From NCBI GenBank assembly GCA_003142435.1, contig PLMI01000062.1:1-17340 (forward strand): 17,340 nucleotides of DNA. The letters are read 5' to 3'. Source of the DNA: Coxiellaceae bacterium (lineage in GTDB: Bacteria; Pseudomonadota; Gammaproteobacteria; UBA9339). Of this stretch, positions 7,499 through 14,763 are shown in pieces. The notes under the pieces were generated by a model that was given only the letters and a program-made list of their open reading frames with translations, searched no databases and was not told where the DNA came from. Positions within the stretch are counted from its first letter, which is position 1, and each line of letters begins with the position of its first letter. The translations under genes were made by a program, and so were the position numbers.

Positions 7499-8638
7499 GT
7501 GTCTAAACCAAACAGTTTTCATCTCATAATCAAACCCACAAGTGCAGTTTGTAACCTGAACTGCACTTATTGTTATTATCTTCCCAAAAAGAAATTATTT
7601 CCTCATGCTAAAAGCTTTGTAATTGACGACCAATTGCTTGAGCTGCTAATTAAACAATATATTCAAGGACAAACTAGTCAGACCATTGATTTTACGTGGC
7701 AGGGCGGCGAACCAGCTTTACTTGGATTAGATTTTTTTAAAAAAGTTATAGTAATGCAAAAAAAATATGCGGGAAGTAAAGTAATAACCAACGATTTACA
7801 AACCAATGGAACTTTACTAGACGACAAATGGTGTGTTTTTTTGCGTGAACATGGGTTTTTAGTAGGTTTGAGCGTAGATGGGCCTCCTTATCTGCACGAC
7901 AAATATCGATTGGACTCACAGGGAAATAAAACATGTGAAAAAGTACTGGCAGCTGCAAAACTACTAAATAAACACCATGTAGATTTTAATACTTTGACAG
8001 TTATTAATCGTGAAAACGCAAAATATCCTGAAGAAGTATATTTGTTTTTAAGAGATGAAATAGGTGCTAAATATATGCAATTTATTCCCTGTGTAGAAAG
8101 AACAAATACCCATTTAGTTACGGAATACTCAGTTATTCCCGAAGACTACGGAGATTTTTTATGCGGGGTATTTGATCATTGGTATCAGCATGATTTGAGA
8201 AAAGTTTTTGTGATGAATTTCGAAGCTACACTTAATTTATTATTGCAAAAACCATCTCCATTATGTTTTTTTGCACAATGTTGTGGAAAATCTTTGGCAG
8301 TCGAACACGATGGTTCTGTTTATTCATGCGACCATTTTGTATCTCCTGAATATCAACTAGGAAATATCAAAGAACATTGTTTGGCAGAATTAGCTGCTTC
8401 TGCAAATCAGGAAAAATTTGGTTTAAACAAACTTAACCACGTTTCTAATGATTGCCGTAGTTGTGCCTATTTTCGCTTATGTTATGGGGAATGCCCTAAA
8501 AATCGCTTTGTACCTGACGAATTTGGCGGCGGAGCTGCTAAAAATTATTTGTGTAAAGGATTGAAAAAATATTTTGCTCATGTTATGCCTTACATGCTGA
8601 AGATGGCTCAGGCTTTAAAAGAGTCTGGTTTGATTTAA
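7499..8638 (+). CDS. Anaerobic sulfatase-maturating enzyme (radical SAM, SPASM domain)
   Basis: This 379-residue enzyme should convert the CxPxR cysteine of the adjacent sulfatase to C-alpha-formylglycine, oxygen-independently and in the cytosol. The start is GTG at 7499, with GAGG nine bases upstream. The radical-SAM motif CNLNCTYC has cysteines 18, 22 and 25; WQGGEPALLG at 67-76 is the SAM-binding GGEP region. Auxiliary-cluster cysteines appear at 256, 261/262, 277, 319, 322, 328, 332 and 352, including CRSCAYFRLCYGECPKNR. Asp278, following Cys277, matches the catalytic Asp277 known in the Clostridium perfringens enzyme. All key residues are present and the length is normal. It shares an operon with the sulfatase, its obvious substrate. 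Confidence 0.94.
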   Translation: MSKPNSFHLIIKPTSAVCNLNCTYCYYLPKKKLFPHAKSFVIDDQLLELLIKQYIQGQTSQTIDFTWQGGEPALLGLDFFKKVIVMQKKYAGSKVITNDLQTNGTLLDDKWCVFLREHGFLVGLSVDGPPYLHDKYRLDSQGNKTCEKVLAAAKLLNKHHVDFNTLTVINRENAKYPEEVYLFLRDEIGAKYMQFIPCVERTNTHLVTEYSVIPEDYGDFLCGVFDHWYQHDLRKVFVMNFEATLNLLLQKPSPLCFFAQCCGKSLAVEHDGSVYSCDHFVSPEYQLGNIKEHCLAELAASANQEKFGLNKLNHVSNDCRSCAYFRLCYGECPKNRFVPDEFGGGAAKNYLCKGLKKYFAHVMPYMLKMAQALKESGLI

Positions 8639-8681
8639 AATGAAGATGTGTGTAAATTATATAGTGAGAGGTGATTAGATT

Positions 8682-8726
8682 TAACATGGAAATAACTTAG
8701 CTTCCGAGTGTTTCCGTGTTACTTTT
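8682..8726 (+). terminator. Hairpin between convergent genes, possible terminator
   Basis: TAACATGGAAA at 8682-8692 pairs with TTTCCGTGTTA at 8711-8721 (ten pairs plus one G-T), with an 18-base loop, followed by CTTTTCT. It lies 43 bases after the maturase stop and before the end of the convergent gene. The loop is long and the T tract imperfect, so termination is only plausible. Confidence 0.4.
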
Positions 8727-8761
8727 CTGATTATTTTAGTTTATAGTTTAAAACGTTTCGA

Positions 8762-9373
8762 TTATAGCAATTTAGGAAGTTTCTTGTGAGGCCAGTATCT
8801 AGGAATTAATGTGGTTTCATAAACTTCGGTAAGTGCCCATTTCGGAAGTGTAGCAGATGTATTGCTAATATTATAGGTACCGCCTCCTGCTTCAAAATGA
8901 CGATTACTAAAAGTTATTTTATCCATTAGAGAATACTCAAAAAAAACGTAATTCTCATCTCTAGGAGCGGTAGCCGCTGTATGTGCAGATATTTTATTTC
9001 TCCATTCATATAATTCGGGAACAACTTTTGTTACATAATTCGTACAAAAAATATTAATTGGTTTTGCATTATTTGAAATATCCTTATAATCCCACTTATT
9101 CTTATTTAATATATCTAATAAACCAATTGTTCTTATATAATTTGTTGTATAAATCACAAACCAGTCAAAACTACAATAAATTATTGGATGGAACGAAGCG
9201 AATGCGCAAAATGTAGTGCCAGGGTTAGCTTGGTAAAATTTAATTTCATGTTGCCTTATTAGTTGCGCTAAATACTCGATACCCACCTCATATTGATCAA
9301 TAACATGTGTATTGGAAATTGGTAATTTGTCAATAATAATTTTGTCAATATGATCTAAAACTATTGCTGCCAT
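8762..9373 (-). CDS. Hypothetical protein with HEPN-like RNxxxxH motif
   Basis: This is a 203-residue protein from the ATG at 9373, chosen because GAGG lies six bases upstream; the alternative is an in-frame TTG four codons earlier without a site. I do not recognise a named family. The middle contains LYEWRNKISAHTA, in which R-N-x4-H matches the RX4-6H motif (Asn after Arg) that forms the active site of HEPN RNases in toxin and defence proteins. The surroundings are a helical N-terminal half and a C-terminal part with FSNRHFEAGGGTY and a PRYWP ending, without the full four-helix HEPN pattern being obvious. No membrane segment or signal peptide is evident. It is divergent from the TIGR04255 cassette, with the palindromic region between them. 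Confidence 0.7.
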   Translation of the reverse strand: MAAIVLDHIDKIIIDKLPISNTHVIDQYEVGIEYLAQLIRQHEIKFYQANPGTTFCAFASFHPIIYCSFDWFVIYTTNYIRTIGLLDILNKNKWDYKDISNNAKPINIFCTNYVTKVVPELYEWRNKISAHTAATAPRDENYVFFEYSLMDKITFSNRHFEAGGGTYNISNTSATLPKWALTEVYETTLIPRYWPHKKLPKLL

Positions 9374-9686
9374 ATAAAACCTCAATGAAATATAGTTTAT
9401 TTCCTTACCTTACGTGATATTTCTAGTAATTTCAAGGAATGGTAACTTAATCTGGCGTTGTTGATCTTAATCCCAATAGTATTTTTTACGGTATTGCTTG
9501 TATGTGGAAAGTTTATTCAAATAGCAGTACTTGTGATTATTTAGTTATTTTAAACGTGTCGATTTCGACACGTTTAAAAATTAGGAGGCGGCTTTATTTT
9601 GGGTTAAAGACGTGTCTAATTTGTGTAAATATGAATTATAGTGTAAACTTACGTGTAAAGGTTACATGAAAATGAGGAAATAAAAA
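9374..9686. other. Divergent control region with palindrome and iterated boxes
   Basis: No gene is seen in these 313 bases. They contain a perfect long inverted repeat (9548-9579), a further ACGTGTC word at 9610-9616, and three GTGTAAA boxes at 9623-9629, 9641-9647 and 9653-9659. TATAGT at 9637-9642 could be a -10 element for the cassette, but no matching -35 is evident. The cassette ribosome binding site is GAGG at 9674-9677. Confidence 0.55.
9548..9579. repeat. Perfect inverted repeat with 15-bp arms and 2-base centre
   Basis: Left arm TTTTAAACGTGTCGA (9548-9562), centre TT, right arm TCGACACGTTTAAAA (9565-9579). It has no T-run after either arm, and it lies upstream of genes on both sides. 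An operator or a cruciform/RNA hairpin is therefore more likely than a terminator. Confidence 0.85.
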
Positions 9687-10475
9687 ATGCACGTGAAATT
9701 ATCCAAACCACCTCTTAAATACGTATTGGCTCAGGTAAGATTCTCTAGTATAGAAAATATTGCCAGTATGTTGCCTCTATTACAAGATAAAATTAGGGCG
9801 GATTTTCCTATTCAGGAAAGGGTTGATATTAACTCAATTCGGCTAAAAGAAGGCCGAGCTCCTGATGTTGATATTTTTACTCAATGGCATTTTGTAGATA
9901 AAGAAAGAAAAACAGGAATTATTCTTGATAAACAAACTCTTACTATACATACATCTAAACATGTGCAGTTTGAACAATTGTTAGGCACATTTGCAAAAGT
10001 TGCCTCACTATTTCATGAAATTCTAAAATTCTCATTATTTACTAGACTAGGGTTGCGTTACGTTAATCTTATTGAAGATGATGTATCCAAGATTGATAAG
10101 GGATTGCAAGGATTCAAATTAAGTGGCAATGAGTTTAAAAAAAATTCTTATATTACAAAGACCGAAACTATACAGCGCAGTATAGCAGGGATGATGAAGG
10201 TTCAGGCGATAAAAATTGAAGATGTAAAAAATATCTCTGGAGTACAAAATATTTTTGTATCTCCTGACTTGGGAGATGTTGCAAAATTACTTTCATTTGA
10301 ACATTACAAAAAACCTAAAAAAAAATTTGTGATATTAGATATTGATCATTTTAATGATTATCGAAATGATTTTAAAGTTGAAGAAATTATTCAACTATTT
10401 CATACATTACATGATCCAATTTATCAGGCATTCCGTCAGGCTGTAGGACTGGAAAATTTGAATAGCTGGAAGTGA
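9687..10475 (+). CDS. TIGR04255-family protein
   Basis: This 262-residue protein fits the sporadically distributed TIGR04255 family, whose function is unknown. Family features seen are the N-terminal LSKPPLKYVLAQVRF (the PPL...V...RF opening), LFTRLGLRYVNLIE near 136-149, FVILDIDHFND near 214-224, and the C-terminal LFHTLHDPIYQAFRQAVG. No signal peptide or membrane span is visible, and no catalytic motif can be named. GAGG precedes the ATG at 9687. The next gene begins eight bases after this stop and a third follows two bases after the second, so the three should be one operon. Members of this family are known to me from variable regions of bacterial genomes, often beside HTH proteins; this is recollection, not a search result. 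Confidence 0.82.
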   Translation: MHVKLSKPPLKYVLAQVRFSSIENIASMLPLLQDKIRADFPIQERVDINSIRLKEGRAPDVDIFTQWHFVDKERKTGIILDKQTLTIHTSKHVQFEQLLGTFAKVASLFHEILKFSLFTRLGLRYVNLIEDDVSKIDKGLQGFKLSGNEFKKNSYITKTETIQRSIAGMMKVQAIKIEDVKNISGVQNIFVSPDLGDVAKLLSFEHYKKPKKKFVILDIDHFNDYRNDFKVEEIIQLFHTLHDPIYQAFRQAVGLENLNSWK

Positions 10476-10483
10476 GGATTATT

Positions 10484-11224
10484 ATGTCTACTCAGGCAAA
10501 TATTTCGCTAAATGATTTATCGCAAGGCACAGGAGTAACTCCAATAGAAAATTCCACGCGATATGACATGCTGCCTGATCTTGATAATACAGGCTATTTT
10601 TATAGTAATCTCATAAAAAGATTTTCAACGTTTGGTATTTTTGTTTTAGGTACTGCCGGAATTCTTACTACTTTATCCCTAGGTACTGCATCTGTACCCA
10701 CTGACTACTTGAGCTGGGAGGAAGATGTTGCTCAAAGTGTACAATATACAAAGACTGCGGAATTTTTACAATTCGAGGATCAAACAGCATATAAGCAGAT
10801 AGAGCAGATAAGAAGATCGCTAGGAGTAAATATACTTGAATTAGCAGCAATATTGGGTGTTAGTCGACCAACGATTTATGAATGGATTGAATCCAAAAAA
10901 ATAAGTATCCGTAAAGATAATCAAAAACGTTTAAATGCTATTTGCGAAATAAGCAAAACGTGGAGAGATAAAAACATAGGCGTTTTGGTTAGTTACTTAC
11001 ACAAATCTTTTGGTGCATCGAGCAAATCATTATTTGATTTGTTAAAAAATGATAAATTAGACATGGTTAGTATTAATAACTATTTAGAGAATATTGCACA
11101 GATTATTTCAAAAAAACGCTTAGCAGATGAAGCACAGGAAGAGCTGTTAAAAAAACATGGTTTTGAGTCTGTTAGCAAAAAGGACATGGAGGATAGATTA
11201 AATGATATTGATTTCTGGGATTAA
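10484..11224 (+). CDS. Membrane-anchored HTH protein of the TIGR04255 cassette
   Basis: This is a 246-residue protein from the ATG at 10484 with GAGG seven bases upstream; an in-frame GTG at 10472 overlaps the previous stop and lacks a site. It combines a single hydrophobic span, FGIFVLGTAGILTTLSLG (50-67), with an HTH at about 106-137 (IEQIRRSLGVNILELAAILG, then VSRPTIYEWIES) and a charged helical C-terminus. The arrangement is unusual for a soluble regulator. It suggests a membrane-tethered DNA-binding protein or a sensor-regulator. The first 45 residues are polar, with an aromatic stretch just before the span. It is tightly coupled to both neighbours. Its family name is not known to me. 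The palindromes upstream of the cassette are natural candidate targets (inference). Confidence 0.75.
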   Translation: MSTQANISLNDLSQGTGVTPIENSTRYDMLPDLDNTGYFYSNLIKRFSTFGIFVLGTAGILTTLSLGTASVPTDYLSWEEDVAQSVQYTKTAEFLQFEDQTAYKQIEQIRRSLGVNILELAAILGVSRPTIYEWIESKKISIRKDNQKRLNAICEISKTWRDKNIGVLVSYLHKSFGASSKSLFDLLKNDKLDMVSINNYLENIAQIISKKRLADEAQEELLKKHGFESVSKKDMEDRLNDIDFWD

Positions 11225-11226
11225 GC

Positions 11227-12066
11227 ATGCGAGACGAAGCAGATGTGCTAAAAATAAAGCAGAATTTATGGAGACAAGGAGCATGTCTTTTAGTCGACGC
11301 AACTTTGAAAATTTGTACATTCCCTGAAAATAGACAGGAACTATTATCCCAAGGGTTGTATATTGTTATAAGTCATGACTGTGATATTTTAAACCCTAGC
11401 TTAAAGAAAGAACCAGTAGTGGAAGTTATCAAAGCAGAAGAAATTACCGGTGATGAATATAACGGTAAATTCATAAATGGAAGAAATCCAAGAGAACTCC
11501 ATTTAAAAATTAATCAAAAAAATTATCGGCTAACTCCTTTCCCGCAAAATAGATTTTTTATTAATCGTAAATATCTAGAAACATATAGCGCCAGCCAGCT
11601 TGAGGTGGAAAAACCAAAGGTAATTATCAATTGGATTTGTAAGCGATACCGAAGGCATGGCTTTCCCGATTCTTTTAATCTGCGCTGTAAAAAAAGTAAA
11701 GTTTTAGAGGAAATTCAAGACATTTTCAAACAACCTCTGGCGCAAAATATACGAGGATTATTTTTTAGGATTAATACTGATAAGGAGTTACCAGCAAATG
11801 AACCATATAAAATTATTTTAAAAATGCTGGTTCCAAAAGAATCTTATAAGAATCCTAAAATATTTCCAGAATTGCAGGATATTTTTGATAAAATAGTGGT
11901 TTTAATTAGTAAAATTAAGGGTGTTATTCTTCTAGATTGTTCGCAAATGTTATCTATGGATGAAGTAACTTTACATGAATACCAGCGATTAAAAGAATGG
12001 GATTTTGATTATATTAGTTTTTTAAATGGTGAAGATGGTGAAACGTCATGTGATGTAGTTTTGTAG
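11227..12066 (+). CDS. Hypothetical protein with SHDCDI motif, third gene of the cassette
   Basis: This 279-residue protein starts two bases after the HTH gene stop, without a strong Shine-Dalgarno, so translation is probably coupled. The notable motif is LYIVISHDCDILNP (44-57), with a His-Asp-Cys-Asp cluster that could bind metal or be catalytic. It is followed by NGRNPRELHLKI (84-95) and a PFPQNRFFINRKYLE segment. Cys20, Cys30 and Cys52 lie near the front; the C-terminal half is mixed alpha/beta without membrane spans. I recall uncharacterised proteins with the same 'ShDCD' opening in variable genome islands, but no function. It ends with TAG, and the same frame reads on into the SIR2-like remnant, so the junction may be a deletion scar. 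Confidence 0.75.
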   Translation: MRDEADVLKIKQNLWRQGACLLVDATLKICTFPENRQELLSQGLYIVISHDCDILNPSLKKEPVVEVIKAEEITGDEYNGKFINGRNPRELHLKINQKNYRLTPFPQNRFFINRKYLETYSASQLEVEKPKVIINWICKRYRRHGFPDSFNLRCKKSKVLEEIQDIFKQPLAQNIRGLFFRINTDKELPANEPYKIILKMLVPKESYKNPKIFPELQDIFDKIVVLISKIKGVILLDCSQMLSMDEVTLHEYQRLKEWDFDYISFLNGEDGETSCDVVL

Positions 12067-12657
12067 TTGTTGTGTATAGTGTGCGATAGAAATATCTGTA
12101 TATCAAAAAATCAAAATAATTTATCTTTTACTAAAATAAGGATTGGCCAAATTAAGGAATTTGCAGGGTTGAAAAAATCATTGAACGAATTTAATCCGAT
12201 ATCTATTGATACATTTTTATGTCACAACAAATCTCATCAAGAAGCGGGACAAACAATGATTATTTATTCCTTGCTGAAATGCGAAAATGAGAAGGTATTC
12301 TCCTATTGGTGGCAAACGGAAAGAGAAGATAGATCTGGCAATAAAATTGAGTCCGATAATTGGTATTGTAATTTAATCAATGATCTTTTGTTGGATTGTT
12401 CTGATAAACCTGAAAAGCTATTAGACAATAAACTGCATATTGTCACTTTTAATTATGATATGAGCATAGACTATTATTTATATGACCAACTCAAAAATAT
12501 TGGGAGTATAAAAAAAGGTGGGGTTGGTGATAAATTTTGGCAAGAACTACATTGCAATAGTCCCATCATCTTTGCCGAATTCAATAACTTTTTTATTGAT
12601 TTATTGGGTATTTATGGTATAATGCGGGTATTTACGGTACATTTATTGGGTATTTTT
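12067..12657 (+). pseudogene. SIR2-like protein remnant, truncated at 5' end (and probably 3' end)
   Basis: The open frame after the TAG at 12064-12066 has no credible start (only TTG codons, no ribosome binding site). Its content matches the middle and later part of SIR2-like defence-type proteins: FNPISIDTFLCHN at about 43-54 (the SID-FL element), a GQTMIIYSLLKCENEKVF helix, DNWYCNLINDLLL (97-109), and HIVTFNYDMSIDYYLYDQL at 124-142 (the ITFNYD element). The N-terminal NAD-binding GAGAS-type motif is absent, which means roughly the first third of the domain is lost. After about residue 180 the frame runs through a repeat-rich segment into the Fic gene. SIR2-like proteins degrade NAD in several phage-defence systems; this copy should be inactive. 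Confidence 0.65.
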
Positions 12658-12661
12658 ATGG
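12596..12661 (+). promoter_or_regulatory. Promoter-like sequence and threefold repeat upstream of the Fic gene
   Basis: TTGATT at 12596-12601 and TATAAT at 12618-12623 are 16 bases apart, with an extended -10 TGG before TATAAT. A 10- to 14-base word is repeated three times: GGGTATTTATGG from 12606, GGGTATTTACGG from 12626 and GGGTATTTTTATGG from 12648, with starts 20 and 22 bases apart. The first copy overlaps the -10, so the repeats may be regulator sites. Transcription would begin near 12630, leaving a leader of about 28 bases. Confidence 0.55.
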
Positions 12662-13710
12662 TTAATTTTAATAAAATTGTTATTACGCCAACATTATTGA
12701 GCTTGATAGCAGAAATAGATGAATTTAAAGGCGGCTGGAAAGCTTTGAGTAATTTAGCGCCAGAAAAGTTAAATCTATTAAAAAAAGTTGCAACTATAGA
12801 AAGCATTGGTTCCTCCACGAGGATAGAGGGAGCAAAATTGTCTGATAAACAAGTTGAAGAGTTATTGACAAATTTAAATTCATATTCTTTTCGTTCACGT
12901 GACGAAGAAGAAGTTGCGGGTTATGCGGAAGCGATGAATCAAATATTTGACAATTATGCCCACATTTCTTTCACTGAAAATTATATCAAACAAATACATC
13001 AAGTATTGTTAAAGTATAGTTCCAAAGATGTGCGGCATAGAGGAGAATATAAGAAATTTTCTAATCAAGTTGAAGCATTTGATGAAACTGGAAAAAGTTT
13101 AGGCATTATTTTTGAAACCGTATCACCTTTTGAAACACCTATGCAGATGCATGATTTAGTTTCCTGGACGCAAAATGCATTAGTAGGAAAGACTTTGCAT
13201 CCGCTTTTAATTATAGGGATATTTGTGGTTTGCTTTTTAGCAATACATCCTTTTCAGGATGGAAATGGGCGCTTATCAAGAATTTTAACAACTTTATTAT
13301 TAATCAAATATGGATATAATTATGTTCCTTATAGTTCTATAGAAAGTATCATTGAAACAAATAAAGAAGAATATTATTTAGCACTGCGAAGAACTCAGAT
13401 AACATTAAAGAGTGAAAATCCAGAGTGGGCAGCATGGCTTATCTACTTCTTACAAGTTTTAAAAAAGCAAAAGGATCGATTAATTAATAAATTACAGAGA
13501 GAGAATTTATTGTTAGAAAGTTTATCGCCATTGGGTTTGCAAATTGTGCAATTAATTCGAGATCGTGGGCAAATGAATATTTCCCAGATAGCACAGCTTA
13601 CAAAGGTAAATCGCAATTCTTTAAAAGTTCAATTACGTTATTTAGTTAAACAAAAATATTTAATGTTGTGCGGAAGAGGTCGTGCTTCTTGGTATGTTGT
13701 GAATAAATAA
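12658..13710 (+). CDS. Fic-domain protein (probable AMPylase) with wHTH C-terminus
   Basis: This is a 350-residue protein from the ATG at 12658, where family similarity begins (NFNKIVITPTLLSLIAEID, as in many Fic proteins). The catalytic motif IHPFQDGNGRLSR (196-208) is complete, with His197, Asp201 and Arg205. An N-terminal inhibitory helix, SSTRIEG at 52-58 (consensus S/T-x3-E-G/N), makes it a class II, self-inhibited Fic enzyme that would transfer AMP from ATP to a protein. The C-terminus (about 285-345) has a winged-HTH pattern: ISQIAQLTKVNRNSLKVQL, then a wing ending GRASWYVV. The frame is also open upstream through the SIR2-like remnant, but the fusion is probably accidental because a promoter-like sequence lies between them. 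GGG seven bases before the ATG is only a weak ribosome site. Confidence 0.9.
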   Translation: MVNFNKIVITPTLLSLIAEIDEFKGGWKALSNLAPEKLNLLKKVATIESIGSSTRIEGAKLSDKQVEELLTNLNSYSFRSRDEEEVAGYAEAMNQIFDNYAHISFTENYIKQIHQVLLKYSSKDVRHRGEYKKFSNQVEAFDETGKSLGIIFETVSPFETPMQMHDLVSWTQNALVGKTLHPLLIIGIFVVCFLAIHPFQDGNGRLSRILTTLLLIKYGYNYVPYSSIESIIETNKEEYYLALRRTQITLKSENPEWAAWLIYFLQVLKKQKDRLINKLQRENLLLESLSPLGLQIVQLIRDRGQMNISQIAQLTKVNRNSLKVQLRYLVKQKYLMLCGRGRASWYVVNK

Positions 13711-13853
13711 TTGTATTTATTTAATCTTATGTCCCAATATGATTGGAGCGCAAAAGAATTAGATGGCCAAGTATCGACTTGGGATATAGCAAGCCAAGGT
13801 TTGTCCCAAATAATCGCCTTATGTTAAATGTAAATTTTTGTGTAGGTAAGATG
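13711..13853. other. Intergenic gap with a 32-codon open frame
   Basis: An ATG at 13729 opens a frame to TAA at 13825-13827 (begins MSQYDWSAKELDGQ). The composition looks protein-like, but there is no ribosome binding site and no family is recognised. It may be the front end of a gene cut off by rearrangement. TGTCCCAA occurs at both 13730 and 13802. No terminator is seen for the Fic gene. Confidence 0.25.
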
Positions 13854-14485
13854 TTAAAGAGGGTCTTCTCTACATTTTACTGGAAGTGTCCTTATTATTG
13901 CGTGTAATGGGTTTTTTTGCAGGTTATTAAGTTCCTTACAGACTTTACAGAATTTAGGTATAGTCTGTGTGATTTGTAAAGCCGCTGTTATTAGGTAATT
14001 AAATAGGCTTGTTCCTATAAGCCCTTGTAATATCAAACTAGATGAGACGACAAAAGTGTTTAAACCTAAATTTTTCCATGTGTCTTTAAGATTTTCTTGG
14101 CATTGTGCATATTTGCTTCTTAATTGCTGAGTTGCTTCTCGATATTTTTCAAATTGACTATTTGTTTTGTGAAATGCTTTCTTACTTTCCTGCAAAAGAA
14201 AATCTCTTTATTTATATGTTTTTTTATTTGCGGAGGCGGCTTACTGACCGATTCTGCAAACTTCTCTTTGTAGTTATCTTCTCTCGGGTAAATTACTCTT
14301 GGAGCCCACGTGTATTTGTTAAGATGATTAGGAGCCTCTATTACTACTTCACCATCGTTAATTAAAGCCGCATCATCAGGGTGTATAAGAAAAACGGTAT
14401 TAAAAAACAGTAAAAGTCTTTTTATTGTTTCTTCCTTTGGAATGGTTTCTGCTGGTGTTATAAGAATGCGAGAGTCTTCAGACAT
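13854..14485 (-). pseudogene. Hypothetical coiled-coil/membrane-hairpin protein, single-base frameshift
   Basis: Two overlapping minus-strand frames together make one plausible protein of about 210 residues. The first starts at the ATG at 14485 with AAGGG upstream (MSEDSRILITPAETIPKEET) and continues to a proline- and lysine-rich stretch near KPPPQIKKHINKEI. The second takes over near 14195-14205 at a run of Ts (LLQESKKAFHKTNSQFEKY) and continues as a coiled coil (REATQQLRSKYAQCQENLKD), then a long hydrophobic stretch (NTFVVSSSLILQGLIGTSLF, YLITAALQITQT), ending at 13854. The combined length is one base short of whole codons, as after loss of one base in a homopolymer. No family is recognised. 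Alternatives are a sequencing error, or two genes with the second using TTG. Confidence 0.5.
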
Positions 14486-14617
14486 TTTTTACCCTTTTCG
14501 TATATAGAGAAATCTCTGCGAATGATTATTCTGCTTGTTCGTACATTACTTAGTATGTAATAGATATTTCGACATGAAAAAATGAGCTACGCAGAATCCT
14601 CTGAAATTATTAATTAA

Positions 14618-14693
14618 TGGCGTCCCCGACGGGAGTCGAACCCGTGTTACCGCCGTGAAAGGGCGATGTCCTAGGCCTCTAGACGACGGGGAC
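14618..14693 (-). tRNA. tRNA-Glu (anticodon UUC)
   Basis: The minus strand folds into a full 76-base cloverleaf: acceptor GTCCCCG paired with CGGGGAC, an anticodon stem with loop CTTTCAC (anticodon TTC at 14657-14659), a T arm with GGTTCGA, and encoded CCA at 14618-14620. The sequence is very close to known gammaproteobacterial tRNA-Glu. It is the second gene of a two-tRNA transcript. Confidence 0.97.
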
Positions 14694-14763
14694 AATTGAG
14701 AGGCAATGCAATTGTTTAAACTAAACTAAAAATAACAAAAAAACAAATACTTAATAAAAAACT

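Noticed and set aside
9548..9579. Palindrome as a terminator
   Set aside because: No T-run follows either arm, and both neighbouring genes start rather than end on this side.
14618..14632. tRNA-Glu 3' end as an integration site for the accessory region
   Set aside because: tRNA 3' ends are common attachment sites and the accessory genes lie on that side, but no integrase gene and no second copy of the tRNA end were seen in the window.
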